A stretch of 19,203 bases of DNA from Xanthobacteraceae bacterium (GTDB lineage Bacteria; Pseudomonadota; Alphaproteobacteria; Rhizobiales; Xanthobacteraceae): assembly GCA_025929595.1 (NCBI GenBank), contig JAICQA010000011.1, forward strand, positions 1 through 19,203, in the 5' to 3' direction. Position 1 is the stretch's first letter. Each line of letters starts with the position of its first letter. Both the position numbers and the translations under genes were made by a program. Below are positions 6,067-14,393 of the stretch, one piece after another. The notes beneath the pieces are model-generated. The model saw nothing but the letters and a program-made list of their open reading frames with translations. It was not told the DNA's origin and did no database searches.

Positions 6067-7371
6067 ATGACTGTCTTGATCGCCGGCGCCGGCATGGGCG
6101 GACTCACGCTCGCGCTCAGCCTCCATCAGATCGGCGTGCCGTGCCGCGTGTTCGAGTCGGTGCGCGAGATCAAGGCCCTGGGCGTCGGGATCAATATTCT
6201 TCCGCATGCCGGACGCGAGTTGATGGAGCTCGGTCTCGAAGAGGCCATCGATGCGACGGCGATCCGCACGAAGGAGCTCGCCTATTTCTCCAAGCACGGA
6301 AAGCAGATCTGGTCGGAGCCGCGCGGGCTTGAGGCCGGCTATCGCTGGCCGCAGTTCTCGATCCATCGCGGTGAATTGCAGATGATCCTGCTCGACGCCG
6401 CTCGCGAGCGGATCGGCGCGGAGAACATTCTCACCGGCCATCACCTCGCAGATTGGAAAGAAACGACGAGCGGCATCCGCGCCCGCTTTGTCGACAAAGA
6501 GACGGGCAAAGACCTCGGCACACACGAGGGCTCGATCCTGATCGCGGCTGACGGCATTCATTCGACCATCCGCGGCAAATTATTTCCGCATGAGGGACCG
6601 CCGATCTGGAACGGCCGAATTCTGTGGCGCGGCGTGACCTATGGCGAGCCGTATCTATCCGGCCGCACGATGATCATGGCGGGCTATCAGGCGCTGAAAT
6701 TCGTCTGCTACCCGATCTCGAAGCAGGCGTCGGCGAGCGGGCGGCCGATGATCAACTGGATCGCCGAGCGCGAGTTCGATCCGAATTATCAGTGGCGGCG
6801 CGAAGACTATAACCGCGAAGCGAAGCTGGAAGAGTTCCTGCCGTGGTTCGAGAGCTGGAAGTTCGACTGGCTCGACGTGCCCAGTCTCATCCGCAATGCG
6901 GAATACGCCTACGAATTTCCGCTTGTCGACCGCGACCCACTCGACCGCTGGACCTTCGGGCGTGTGACGCTGATCGGCGACGCGGCACACCCGATGTATC
7001 CGATCGGCTCGAACGGTGCGTCGCAAGCGATCTTAGACGCGCGCGTGCTCGCCCGAGAAATCCTCTCGCACGGCGCGACCGAAGCCGCGATGTTCGCCTA
7101 CGAAGCCGAGCGCCGACCGGCGACCTCCGACCTCGTGCTCCTCAATCGCAGGAACGGGCCAGAGCAGGTCATGCAGATGGTCGAGGAACGCGCACCAGAC
7201 GGTTTCAGCGTCGTGACCGAAGTCCTGAGCCAGCAGGAACTTGAAGGCATCGCCAATAACTACAAGCGCGTGGCGGGCTTTCAGGTCGAGGCCTTGAACG
7301 CCAAGCCGCCGATTGTCCCCGCTCCGCCGGTTTCGGCGCGCGGGCGGCCCACGTTGCGGGCAGCGGAATAG
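6067..7371 (+). CDS. FAD-dependent monooxygenase-like oxidoreductase
   Basis: A 434-residue flavoprotein of the UbiH/salicylate hydroxylase-like group, which hydroxylates aromatic or related substrates with NAD(P)H and oxygen. The FAD ADP-binding motif GAGMGG is at residues 7-12 near the N-terminus, an RGEL segment (HRGELQMIL) sits near residue 101, and the second FAD motif GDAAHPMYPIGSNGASQA is at about 304-321. The ATG at 6067 directly precedes the Rossmann strand and has GGGGAG eight bases upstream; the frame's upstream extension overlaps the preceding gene and is rejected. The substrate cannot be read from sequence. It is probably co-transcribed with fabI and the small secreted protein. 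Confidence 0.88.
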   Translation: MTVLIAGAGMGGLTLALSLHQIGVPCRVFESVREIKALGVGINILPHAGRELMELGLEEAIDATAIRTKELAYFSKHGKQIWSEPRGLEAGYRWPQFSIHRGELQMILLDAARERIGAENILTGHHLADWKETTSGIRARFVDKETGKDLGTHEGSILIAADGIHSTIRGKLFPHEGPPIWNGRILWRGVTYGEPYLSGRTMIMAGYQALKFVCYPISKQASASGRPMINWIAEREFDPNYQWRREDYNREAKLEEFLPWFESWKFDWLDVPSLIRNAEYAYEFPLVDRDPLDRWTFGRVTLIGDAAHPMYPIGSNGASQAILDARVLAREILSHGATEAAMFAYEAERRPATSDLVLLNRRNGPEQVMQMVEERAPDGFSVVTEVLSQQELEGIANNYKRVAGFQVEALNAKPPIVPAPPVSARGRPTLRAAE

Positions 7372-7401
7372 CGGCCTTTTTTGCGCGTGCGCCGGCCCCT
7401 T

Positions 7402-7434
7402 AATCGTTTACGCATGGACTTGCGGTAAGCGATT
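7402..7434 (+). repeat. Imperfect inverted repeat upstream of aroC
   Basis: AATCGTTTACGC (7402-7413) and GCGGTAAGCGATT (7422-7434) are complementary apart from one inserted base and one mismatch, with an 8-nt centre. The repeat lies in the 113-bp gap before aroC. It could be an operator or a leader hairpin; nothing in the sequence shows which. Confidence 0.35.
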
Positions 7435-7484
7435 TCCCCTCGGGCGGACCATGCTTTACAAAAGTCGGCCCGCACGGATCGCTC

Positions 7485-8609
7485 ATGTCGCACAACACGT
7501 TCGGCCACCTCTTCCGCGTCACCACTTTTGGCGAGAGCCACGGGGTCGCGATCGGCTGCGTGGTGGACGGCTGCCCACCGCGTATCCCGCTGACCGTCGC
7601 GGACATTCAACGTGAGCTCGACCGCCGCCGGCCGGGACAGAGCAAATTCGTCACGCAGCGGCGCGAGCCGGACGAAGTGAAAATTGTTTCCGGCGTGTTC
7701 ACCGATCCGCAGGGCGGCGAGCAGGTCACGACGGGCACCCCCATCGGACTGCTGATCGAGAATGTCGATGCACGCTCGAAGGATTACGACGCGATCTCCG
7801 AACTTTATCGCCCGGGTCATGCCGACTTCACCTATGACATCAAATACGGCATCCGCGATCCGCGCGGCAGCGGGCGCGCCTCCGCGCGCGAGACGGCGAT
7901 GCGCGTCGCGGCGGGCGCCATCGCGCGTAAGGTCGTGCCCGGAATGACGGTGCGCGGTGCGCTGGTCCAAATGGGCGAGATCGACATCGACCGCTCGCGC
8001 TGGGATTGGGATGAAGTTGCGCGCAATCCGTTCTTCTGTCCCGACGCCGAAGCAGCGAAGAAAATGGAAAATTATCTCGACGGCATCCGTAAGAGCGGCT
8101 CGTCCGTCGGCGCGGTGATCGAAGTGGTCGCCGAGAATGTCCCGCCGGGCCTCGGCGCGCCGATCTATGCCAAGCTCGACGCCGACATTGCGGCGGCGCT
8201 CATGAGCATCAACGCCGTGAAAGGCGTCGAGATCGGTACCGGCTTTGCGAGCGCTCGCCTCTCGGGCGAGGCGAATGCCGACGAAATGCGTCCGGGCAAT
8301 GCGGGACGGCCGGAGTTCACCTCCAATAACGCGGGCGGTATCCTTGGCGGTATCTCGACGGGCGCGCCGGTCGTGGCGCGCTTCGCGGTCAAGCCAACCT
8401 CATCCATTCTGACGCCGCGTCAGTCGATCAATCGCCAAGGGGCGCCGGCGGAAGTTTCAACCAAGGGGCGGCACGACCCCTGTGTCGGCATTCGCGCGGT
8501 TCCGGTCGGCGAGGCCATGCTAGCCTGCGTGATCGCCGATCATTTCCTGCGCCATCGTGGCCAAGTCGGCGAGACGGCGAACTGGCCGTTTCCGCCCCAG
8601 AAGAAATAA
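7485..8609 (+). CDS. aroC: Chorismate synthase
   Basis: A 374-residue enzyme that converts EPSP to chorismate using reduced FMN, the last shikimate-pathway step, feeding aromatic amino acids, folate and quinones. Signature regions are TTFGESHG (13-20, with His19), RPGHADFTYDIKYG (109-122), RGSGRASARETAMRVAAGA (127-145) and SNNAGGILGGISTGAP (280-295). Length matches the bacterial family. The ATG at 7485 gives the typical MSHNTFG N-terminus although the ribosome-binding site is weak. ribB starts 7 bp after the stop codon, so the two are very probably one operon; AroC depends on FMN, which the riboflavin pathway supplies. Confidence 0.97.
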   Translation: MSHNTFGHLFRVTTFGESHGVAIGCVVDGCPPRIPLTVADIQRELDRRRPGQSKFVTQRREPDEVKIVSGVFTDPQGGEQVTTGTPIGLLIENVDARSKDYDAISELYRPGHADFTYDIKYGIRDPRGSGRASARETAMRVAAGAIARKVVPGMTVRGALVQMGEIDIDRSRWDWDEVARNPFFCPDAEAAKKMENYLDGIRKSGSSVGAVIEVVAENVPPGLGAPIYAKLDADIAAALMSINAVKGVEIGTGFASARLSGEANADEMRPGNAGRPEFTSNNAGGILGGISTGAPVVARFAVKPTSSILTPRQSINRQGAPAEVSTKGRHDPCVGIRAVPVGEAMLACVIADHFLRHRGQVGETANWPFPPQKK

Positions 8610-8616
8610 GTGCAAT

Positions 8617-9711
8617 ATGAACGCGATGAATGAAACAATCCGCAGCGTCGGGCTGGCAATCGAGGCTTTCGCCCGCGGCGAGATCGTCGTCGTCACCGAC
8701 GACTACGACCGCGAGAACGAAGGCGATCTGTTCGTCGCAGCCTCTCTCTGCACGCCGGAGAAGATGGCGTTCATCGTGCGGCATACGAGCGGCATCGTTT
8801 GCGCGCCGTTGCCGCCTGAGGAAGCGCGCCGCCTGCATCTCGATCCGATGGTGGCCGCGAACGACGCGCCGCTCGGCACGGCGTTCACCGTCACTGTCGA
8901 CGTTCGCCATGGGCTTACAACCGGCATCTCCGCCGAGGAACGCACCAACACCGTGCGCGCACTCGCCAATCCAAACATGGGCGCCTCGGACTTTGTGCGG
9001 CCCGGACACGTTTTCCCGCTGGTGGCACGCGAGGGCGGTGTGCTGATGCGCTCGGGTCATACGGAGGCCTGCGTCGATCTTTGTCGACTCGCCGGGTTGC
9101 CATTGGTGGGCGTGCTCGCGGAACTCGTGAACGACGACGGAACCGTCATGCGCGGACCGGACGTCGCGACCTTCGCCAAACAGCACAAGCTGCAACAGAT
9201 TTCGATCGCCGATCTGATCGCCTGGCGGCAGGCGCGCGAAAAGCTCGTGGAGCGGGCGTCCACCTTCCCGGTCCAGAGCGAAATCGGCGAACTCACGGGT
9301 TACGCGTTTAAGACTCCTTTCGACGCCGTCTATCACATGGCGTTCGTCTACGGCCGCATCGGCGACGGCATCGACATTCCCGTCCGCCTGCATCGCGCCG
9401 ACATCGTGCGCGACCTGTTCGGTGAGGCAAAGGCGTTTCATGGCGCCTTGTCGCGCTTCAAAGCCGATGGCCGCGGCGTACTTGTGTTGCTGCGTGACGG
9501 CACCGCGGGCGTACCGGTCGTGAAGCCCGGTGAGCCGAACGCGGAAGAGGTGCGCGACAAGCAATGGCGCGAAATCGGGCTTGGCGCCCAAATCCTGCGC
9601 GACCTCGGCATTTCCTCGATCAAGCTCCTGACGTCCAGCCACCTGACTTATGTCGGCTTGAGCGGCTTCGGCATCGAGATCATCGCCACGGAACCCATCG
9701 ACGGCGGCTGA
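8617..9711 (+). CDS. ribB: 3,4-dihydroxy-2-butanone-4-phosphate synthase with degenerate RibA-like domain (RibBX type)
   Basis: A 364-residue protein. Residues 5-205 are a complete RibB domain: DDYDRENEGD (28-37), HTSGI (56-60), TTGISAEERTNT (101-112), RPGHVFPL (128-135) and RSGHTEACVDL (145-155). It makes the four-carbon unit of riboflavin from ribulose 5-phosphate. Residues 215-364 resemble GTP cyclohydrolase II (GLGAQILRDLG and a VGLSGFG-like end), but the Zn-binding cysteine cluster is missing: the equivalent of VHSECLTGDVFGSxRCDC reads VRLHRADIVRDLFG, and the whole domain has no cysteine. This matches the RibBX variant known in Proteobacteria, so cyclohydrolase activity is not expected and a separate RibA should exist elsewhere. 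Start chosen at the first Met (8617); 8626 is possible. Confidence 0.93.
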   Translation: MNAMNETIRSVGLAIEAFARGEIVVVTDDYDRENEGDLFVAASLCTPEKMAFIVRHTSGIVCAPLPPEEARRLHLDPMVAANDAPLGTAFTVTVDVRHGLTTGISAEERTNTVRALANPNMGASDFVRPGHVFPLVAREGGVLMRSGHTEACVDLCRLAGLPLVGVLAELVNDDGTVMRGPDVATFAKQHKLQQISIADLIAWRQAREKLVERASTFPVQSEIGELTGYAFKTPFDAVYHMAFVYGRIGDGIDIPVRLHRADIVRDLFGEAKAFHGALSRFKADGRGVLVLLRDGTAGVPVVKPGEPNAEEVRDKQWREIGLGAQILRDLGISSIKLLTSSHLTYVGLSGFGIEIIATEPIDGG

Positions 9712-9713
9712 AC

Positions 9714-9786
9714 GCCGAAAGAAACCCCAGACACGCCGCCTTTCCGGCTTGGTGCCGTCTCGGAGGCATGGCAGCATTCCTGCCTC
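9714..9786 (+). other. Two short inverted repeats between ribB and the VWA gene
   Basis: GCCGAAAG (9714-9721) is nearly complementary to CTTTCCGGC (9740-9748), just past the ribB stop codon and followed by TT; it could be a weak terminator. GAGGCA (9763-9768) pairs with TGCCTC (9781-9786) shortly before the VWA gene. Both are short and could arise by chance. Confidence 0.25.
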
Positions 9787-9802
9787 GAGTCCGGAGATGA
9801 CG

Positions 9803-10624
9803 ATGATTCGTTGTCTTAGGTCCCTGTTTCTGGTGGCGCTTCTCCTGCCGGCTTTGACCGCGCATGCGGCCGACAGCGAACAGGTCGATGTCGAGCTTGT
9901 TCTCGCGGTCGACATTTCCTACTCGATGGATGCCGATGAACTCGCGCTGCAACGCGAAGGCTATATCGCCGCGCTTGCTTCGGAGCAGTTCCTGGACGCG
10001 GTGCGGCGCGGGCCGATCGGCAAGATCGCTGTCATCTATGTCGAATGGGCGGGTTCAGCCGAGCAGCAGGTCATCATTCCGTGGCAGGTGATCGACGGGC
10101 CGGCGAGCGCGGACGAGTTCGCGCATAAGCTCCGGCAGGTACCGATCCGCCGCGCATACCGGACATCAATCGCGAACGCGCTGAAATTTTCAGCCGAACA
10201 GTTCGGAACAAATTATAAGGGATTGAGGCGGGTGATCGACGTCTCGGGCGACGGCACCAACAACCAGGGCGACCTGATCGTGCCGACGCGCGATGAGATC
10301 GTGCGCAAGGGCATCACGATCAACGGGTTGCCGATCATGTTGAAGGCGCCGGTGGCGTCGATGATCGACGTGCCGGACCTCGACCTTTACTACCAGGACT
10401 GCGTGATCGGCGGCCCGGGCGCGTTCCTTGTGCCGGTGCGCGAACGGCATCAATTCGCCGATGCGATCCGCAACAAACTGCTCTTGGAAGTCGCGGGAAC
10501 CCGCCCGCAACGCATTCCACTGCCGCAGGACGTCGTCATTCCCGTGCAGGACCAGCCGCGTGTCTCCTGCACCATCGGCGAACAGATGTGGCAACGGCGC
10601 TGGGGCGGCGAGAATTACCAGTAG
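9803..10624 (+). CDS. Secreted DUF1194-type von Willebrand factor A domain protein
   Basis: A 273-residue protein with a Sec signal peptide (residues 1-22, ending near AHA) and a VWA fold. The metal-ion-dependent adhesion site is intact at its first loop (D37-I-S39-Y-S41, DxSxS); VIDVSGDGTNNQGD later provides the usual conserved aspartate. These features match the alphaproteobacterial DUF1194 family, whose role is not established; VWA domains usually bind metal and mediate protein contacts. The ATG at 9803 is preferred because GGAG (9793-9796) is six bases upstream; an ATG two codons earlier is too close to it. The stop codon directly abuts that of the convergent RNA methyltransferase gene. 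Confidence 0.85.
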   Translation: MIRCLRSLFLVALLLPALTAHAADSEQVDVELVLAVDISYSMDADELALQREGYIAALASEQFLDAVRRGPIGKIAVIYVEWAGSAEQQVIIPWQVIDGPASADEFAHKLRQVPIRRAYRTSIANALKFSAEQFGTNYKGLRRVIDVSGDGTNNQGDLIVPTRDEIVRKGITINGLPIMLKAPVASMIDVPDLDLYYQDCVIGGPGAFLVPVRERHQFADAIRNKLLLEVAGTRPQRIPLPQDVVIPVQDQPRVSCTIGEQMWQRRWGGENYQ

Positions 10625-11872
10625 TCAGCGCTCGAACGTGCCCACTAGCTCGACATGCGCCGAGTAACGGAACTGATCGACCGGCACGACGCGCGTCAGC
10701 CTGAAACCCGCGCCGACCAGAATGGCCGCGTCGCGCGCAAAGCTCGACGGGCTGCATGAGACGTAGACGATGCGGTTCGCGCCCGAGTGGCCAAGCTCGC
10801 GCGCTTGGCCTTCCGCGCCCTGCCGCGGCGGATCGAGCACGACGACCTTGCAGGGCACGATTTCTCCCGCGGTGAGCGGGCTGCGGAAGAGATCGCGCGT
10901 CAGCGTTTCGATCGGCCGCAGGCCGGGCGCGCCTTTTGCCTTCGTCAAGGCCTTGATGGAGTCCTCATCGCTGTCGATGGCGAGCACCTGCGCATTCTCG
11001 GCGAGACGAAGCGCGAAGGTGCCGATACCGCAGAAGAGATCGGCTACACGCTTCGCATCGCCGACGGATTCCAGCACGAGACGTGCGAGCGTCTCTTCGC
11101 CGGCGACGGTCGGCTGAAGAAAGGCGCCTGCTGGCGGAGCGACATTCGCCTTGCCGATCTTGATGAACGGCTCTCGCAGTTGCGCGAGCATTTCGCCGTG
11201 GCGCGTGACGCGGGCGATCTTCTCCTCACGTGCGATATTGGCGACGGCAGCGGTTGCTTCCGGACCAAGCGGGCCGGAGCCACGGATGTCCACATCGAGA
11301 CCGGCGTCAGTCGCCGTGAAATGCAGATCGAGCGGCTTGCCGCCGGGCTCCAACGGTTCGGCAAGCCTGGCAGCGATTGCGAGCGCGCGACCGAGCGCAG
11401 GTGCGAATATCGGGCACTGTTCGATCGGCACAACGTGATGCGAGCGGCGGCCTGTAAAGCCGACCACGAGCGCCTGCTTTCCTCCACGCCGCGCGTGAAG
11501 GACAGCTCGACGACGGCCTTCGCCATGGGCGTCGATCAGGTCTTCGACTACCGCCTCGATCTGTGCCTGTTCGAGCGCGTTCACCACGAGACCACGCTTC
11601 CATTCGCGATATTTGTCCTCGCGCCAGTGCTGCACGGCGCAACCGCCGCACGTGCCGAAATATTCGCACGGCGGCTCGACGCGTTCGGCACTCGGCTCGA
11701 CGACGGAAAGGATCGTTGCACGCTCACCCTTACGCTCGACGTCTACCGTCTCGCCCGGCAAGGTGTAGGGCACGAAAATCGGTCCTTCGGACCCTTGCGC
11801 GATCCCGTCGCCGCGATGACCCACGCGCTCGATGACCAGTCGTTCTTTTTGCGCTTTGACGTCGTCTTTCAT
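10625..11872 (-). CDS. TrmA/RumA-family 5-methyluridine RNA methyltransferase
   Basis: A 415-residue SAM-dependent enzyme predicted to methylate a uridine in rRNA or tRNA. An N-terminal TRAM-like beta domain (about 10-60) is followed by a 4Fe-4S cysteine set with RumA spacing, C69-x5-C75-x2-C78 and C153. The SAM-binding motif is DLFCGIGTFAL (278-288); DPPRQG (347-352) and the nucleophilic cysteine in VSCSPSSFARD (about 373) follow, with HVELVGTFER at the end. The iron-sulfur cysteines favour an rRNA (RlmD/RlmC-like) over a TrmA role, but the exact target is uncertain. The ATG at 11872 is used; an in-frame TTG at 11884 has no better ribosome-binding site. It is 42 bp downstream of the MATE gene. 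Confidence 0.9.
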   Translation of the reverse strand: MKDDVKAQKERLVIERVGHRGDGIAQGSEGPIFVPYTLPGETVDVERKGERATILSVVEPSAERVEPPCEYFGTCGGCAVQHWREDKYREWKRGLVVNALEQAQIEAVVEDLIDAHGEGRRRAVLHARRGGKQALVVGFTGRRSHHVVPIEQCPIFAPALGRALAIAARLAEPLEPGGKPLDLHFTATDAGLDVDIRGSGPLGPEATAAVANIAREEKIARVTRHGEMLAQLREPFIKIGKANVAPPAGAFLQPTVAGEETLARLVLESVGDAKRVADLFCGIGTFALRLAENAQVLAIDSDEDSIKALTKAKGAPGLRPIETLTRDLFRSPLTAGEIVPCKVVVLDPPRQGAEGQARELGHSGANRIVYVSCSPSSFARDAAILVGAGFRLTRVVPVDQFRYSAHVELVGTFER

Positions 11873-11914
11873 TGAATTTGACAACAGCCGGCATACGACC
11901 GGGAATCGGCCGCT

Positions 11915-13390
11915 CTAACGGGCAGCAGATCGCAACGGCCCGCGAGTTTCGTCAAGGCGTGGCGTCGCATCTTCATGACCCGCGATGACGGGCAGGTAGC
12001 CGCTCGCAGTCAGGTGATGGAACCGCCACACAAGCAGCGAGGCGAAGACGAACAGGCCGAGCGTAAGCCCGAACCAAATACCCTCGGCGCCGAAGCCGAG
12101 CGGGAACGCAAAGCCATAGGCACAGGTAAAGCCGACGAGCCAGAAGCCGATGGCGGCGAAGACGAGCGGTACGCGGGTGTCGTGCAGGCCGCGCAACACG
12201 CCCGCGCCGATGGTCTGGATGCCGTCGAAGATGAAAAAGCATGCACCGAGCAACAGGAGCTTCGACGCGAGCGCGACCGTCGCCGCCGCGTTCTCCGACT
12301 CCGCTCCGAGAAAGAGCGGCGGAATCCATTCACGCGTGAGCGCCACGAGGAGCGTCATCGACGCCATGAACACAGCGCCGACACCGATCGCGGTGAAGCC
12401 CGCGACGCGCGTCGCCGGCGCATTGCCACGTCCGACCGCCTGGCCGACGCGCACGGTCGCAGCCATGGAGATGCCGAAGGGCACCATGAACATGACGGCC
12501 GCGGTCTGAAGTGCGATTTGATGCGCCGCGAGTTCAGCCGTGCCGATGAGACCCATGAGGAGTGCGGCTGCAGCGAACACGCCGTATTCCAAAAGGAAGG
12601 CGCCGGAGATCGGCGCGCCAATCACCACAAGCCGCCAGAACAACGGCCAGTCCGGACGCCAGAAGCGGCCCATGACCTGAAACTTCTTGAACGGACGGCG
12701 TGCGTAGCAAATCCAGATCGCGACCGCGCACATGCCGATATTGACGATTGTCGTGGCGATGCCGGCGCCAAGCATTTCGAGGCGCGGGAATCCGTACTCG
12801 CCGAAGATGAGCGCATAGGCGAGCGCAAAGTTGACCGGGATCGCGGCGAGCATGATCCAGAGCGCGGGCTCCGGCCGGTTGACCGCGCCCATGAAGTTGC
12901 GGATCGCAATGAACCACCAGCCGGGGATCAGACTCCACGCAAGGCCGACGAGATACTGATGCGCGAGCGCCGCAGCGTCAGGCGCCTGACCGAACGCGAT
13001 CAGGAGAGTCTCGCCGTACAACTGAAGAACCGTCAGTGGCACGCCGAGCATCAGAGACGCCCATAGGCCAACGCGCAGCGCGCGGCGGACAAGACGTGGT
13101 TGGCGGGCGCCGAAGCCTTGCGCCGCGAGCGGCGCCACCGCCGAGACCAATCCCATGCCGAGCACAAAGGCCGCGAACAGTACGGTTTGTGCGAGCGCCG
13201 AGGCGGCCAGCGCCTTGTCACCGAGGCGCCCGACAAGCGCCAGATCCGTCGTCATCATCGCAATCTGACCGAGTTGCGTCAGCGCGATCGGCCAAGCGAG
13301 CTTGACCGTCTCGGCAAGCTCGGCACGCCAAGGCGATGCGGGGACCGGAGCGCTCAGGCTGCCGGCCAATCGGTTCGCTGGTTTCAGCAT
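11915..13390 (-). CDS. MATE family efflux transporter
   Basis: A 491-residue inner-membrane protein with about twelve hydrophobic segments arranged as two MatE repeats. The N-lobe shows WPIALTQLGQIAMMTTDLA (33-51), followed by GLVSAVAPLAAQGFGARQ and the basic loop of this family. MATE proteins export drugs, organic cations or metabolites in exchange for Na+ or H+; the substrate is not predictable. The ATG at 13390 removes a roughly 55-residue upstream extension that has no membrane or family character. It sits between tlyA (112 bp upstream) and the RNA methyltransferase (42 bp downstream) on the same strand, probably a loose transcription unit without functional link. Confidence 0.92.
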   Translation of the reverse strand: MLKPANRLAGSLSAPVPASPWRAELAETVKLAWPIALTQLGQIAMMTTDLALVGRLGDKALAASALAQTVLFAAFVLGMGLVSAVAPLAAQGFGARQPRLVRRALRVGLWASLMLGVPLTVLQLYGETLLIAFGQAPDAAALAHQYLVGLAWSLIPGWWFIAIRNFMGAVNRPEPALWIMLAAIPVNFALAYALIFGEYGFPRLEMLGAGIATTIVNIGMCAVAIWICYARRPFKKFQVMGRFWRPDWPLFWRLVVIGAPISGAFLLEYGVFAAAALLMGLIGTAELAAHQIALQTAAVMFMVPFGISMAATVRVGQAVGRGNAPATRVAGFTAIGVGAVFMASMTLLVALTREWIPPLFLGAESENAAATVALASKLLLLGACFFIFDGIQTIGAGVLRGLHDTRVPLVFAAIGFWLVGFTCAYGFAFPLGFGAEGIWFGLTLGLFVFASLLVWRFHHLTASGYLPVIAGHEDATPRLDETRGPLRSAAR

Positions 13391-13502
13391 GGGCCGTGCA
13401 ACATAGTGGCTCGCCGGCGAAAGGAAAGCGCTGGATAGGTCAATTTTCTTGATCCGGATTGCGCAATTTCGTGACGTATAAATGTCAGGTTGGCAGCGCC
13501 CT

Positions 13503-14243
13503 TCAGGAGGCCATTGCGTTGCGCTCGGCGCAGAGCAGAAACTCGCGGTTGCCATCGCCGCCCTCGATCGGCGAATCGATCACACCCCTCACCTGCCAGC
13601 CGAGGTCTGCCGCTGCAGCAGCGATGTCGGCACAGACTGCTTCGTGAACCGCCGGATCGCGCACGACGCCTTTTCGAACGGCACTTCGTCCGGCTTCGAA
13701 CTGCGGCTTGATCAAGGCGATGATCGTCGAGCGAGAGGCCGCGAGCAGACTTATCGCAGGCAGAACCAATTTGAGCGAAATGAAGCTCACATCGACGACA
13801 ACCAAATCCGGGCGGTCAGGAAGTTGTGCCGGTGTAACATTCCTGATGTCGGTATTCTGCAGAACCACAACATCTTCACGGCGCGAGAGCGATTCATGCA
13901 ACTGCTTCGTGCCGACGTCGACAGCGCAAACGAGCCGCGCGCCGCGTCGGAGCAGGACCTCGGTGAAGCCGCCGGTGGACGAGCCGACATCGAGACAGAT
14001 TTTCCCCTGCGGATCTACGGCAAAATGATCGAGCGCGGCAGCGACCTTCACCCCGCCGCGCGAGACATAAGGATGAACAGGCGAGGCCTCTATGCGCACG
14101 TCAGGCGCGAGCGGCTGCGACGCCTTTTCAACCTTAACGCCGTCCGCGCTCACGAGTCCGGCCCCGATCGCGGCCTGCGCGGCGGTGCGACTCGCAAAAA
14201 TGCCGCGTTCTACGAGCAAACGATCTGCGCGGTGTCGTGTCAC
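13503..14243 (-). CDS. tlyA: TlyA family 16S/23S rRNA 2'-O-methyltransferase
   Basis: A 246-residue S4-FtsJ-type protein. An N-terminal S4 RNA-binding domain (about 4-60, RADRLLVERGIFASR) precedes a methyltransferase domain with the SAM motif DVGSSTGGFT (85-94). A likely K-D-K-E catalytic set is visible: Lys66, Asp151 (VVVDVSF), Lys179 (IKPQFE) and Glu234 (NREFLL). In mycobacteria TlyA methylates 16S and 23S rRNA ribose and is needed for capreomycin sensitivity; the target here is inferred. Some homologues were annotated as hemolysins, which is probably misleading. The GTG start at 14243 has AGGA five bases upstream. It is divergent from the secreted orphan at 14394. Confidence 0.93.
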   Translation of the reverse strand: MTRHRADRLLVERGIFASRTAAQAAIGAGLVSADGVKVEKASQPLAPDVRIEASPVHPYVSRGGVKVAAALDHFAVDPQGKICLDVGSSTGGFTEVLLRRGARLVCAVDVGTKQLHESLSRREDVVVLQNTDIRNVTPAQLPDRPDLVVVDVSFISLKLVLPAISLLAASRSTIIALIKPQFEAGRSAVRKGVVRDPAVHEAVCADIAAAAADLGWQVRGVIDSPIEGGDGNREFLLCAERNAMAS

Positions 14244-14393
14244 GGGAGTCCTATTTCGGCGCGACGGCGGAACCGTTAAGGACCCTGGCGCTTTTAGTAG
14301 CGGCTATCAACACCTCCGGGCAAACCCCAATTGGAAACGTCCGGGGGCGGTGATAGGAAATTCCATCCTGAAACGAACCCGAGAGTTTCCTTC

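Noticed and set aside
7372..7390. T-run after the FAD oxidoreductase gene as an intrinsic terminator
   Set aside because: Six Ts are present but no convincing GC stem precedes them; GCGGCC occurs as a direct, not inverted, repeat.
7414..7428. Mini reading frame ATG-GAC-TTG-CGG-TAA before aroC as a regulatory leader peptide
   Set aside because: It has no ribosome-binding site and no run of aromatic codons, so it does not look like an attenuator peptide.
9259..9711. Functional GTP cyclohydrolase II domain (RibBA)
   Set aside because: The zinc-binding cysteines and adjacent catalytic residues are absent; no cysteine occurs in the domain.
8428..9915. Long minus-strand open frame of 495 codons across aroC, ribB and the VWA gene start
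   Set aside because: It lies antisense to three well-supported genes, has low-complexity Arg/Ala/His-rich composition and no recognisable motif; long shadow frames are expected in GC-rich DNA.
10787..11875. Plus-strand open frame of 362 codons antisense to the RNA methyltransferase
   Set aside because: The opposite strand has intact Fe-S, SAM and catalytic motifs; this frame has none.
11975..13066. Plus-strand open frame of 363 codons antisense to the MATE gene
   Set aside because: It is extremely charged (Glu/Arg/Asp), as expected for the complement of a hydrophobic membrane protein.
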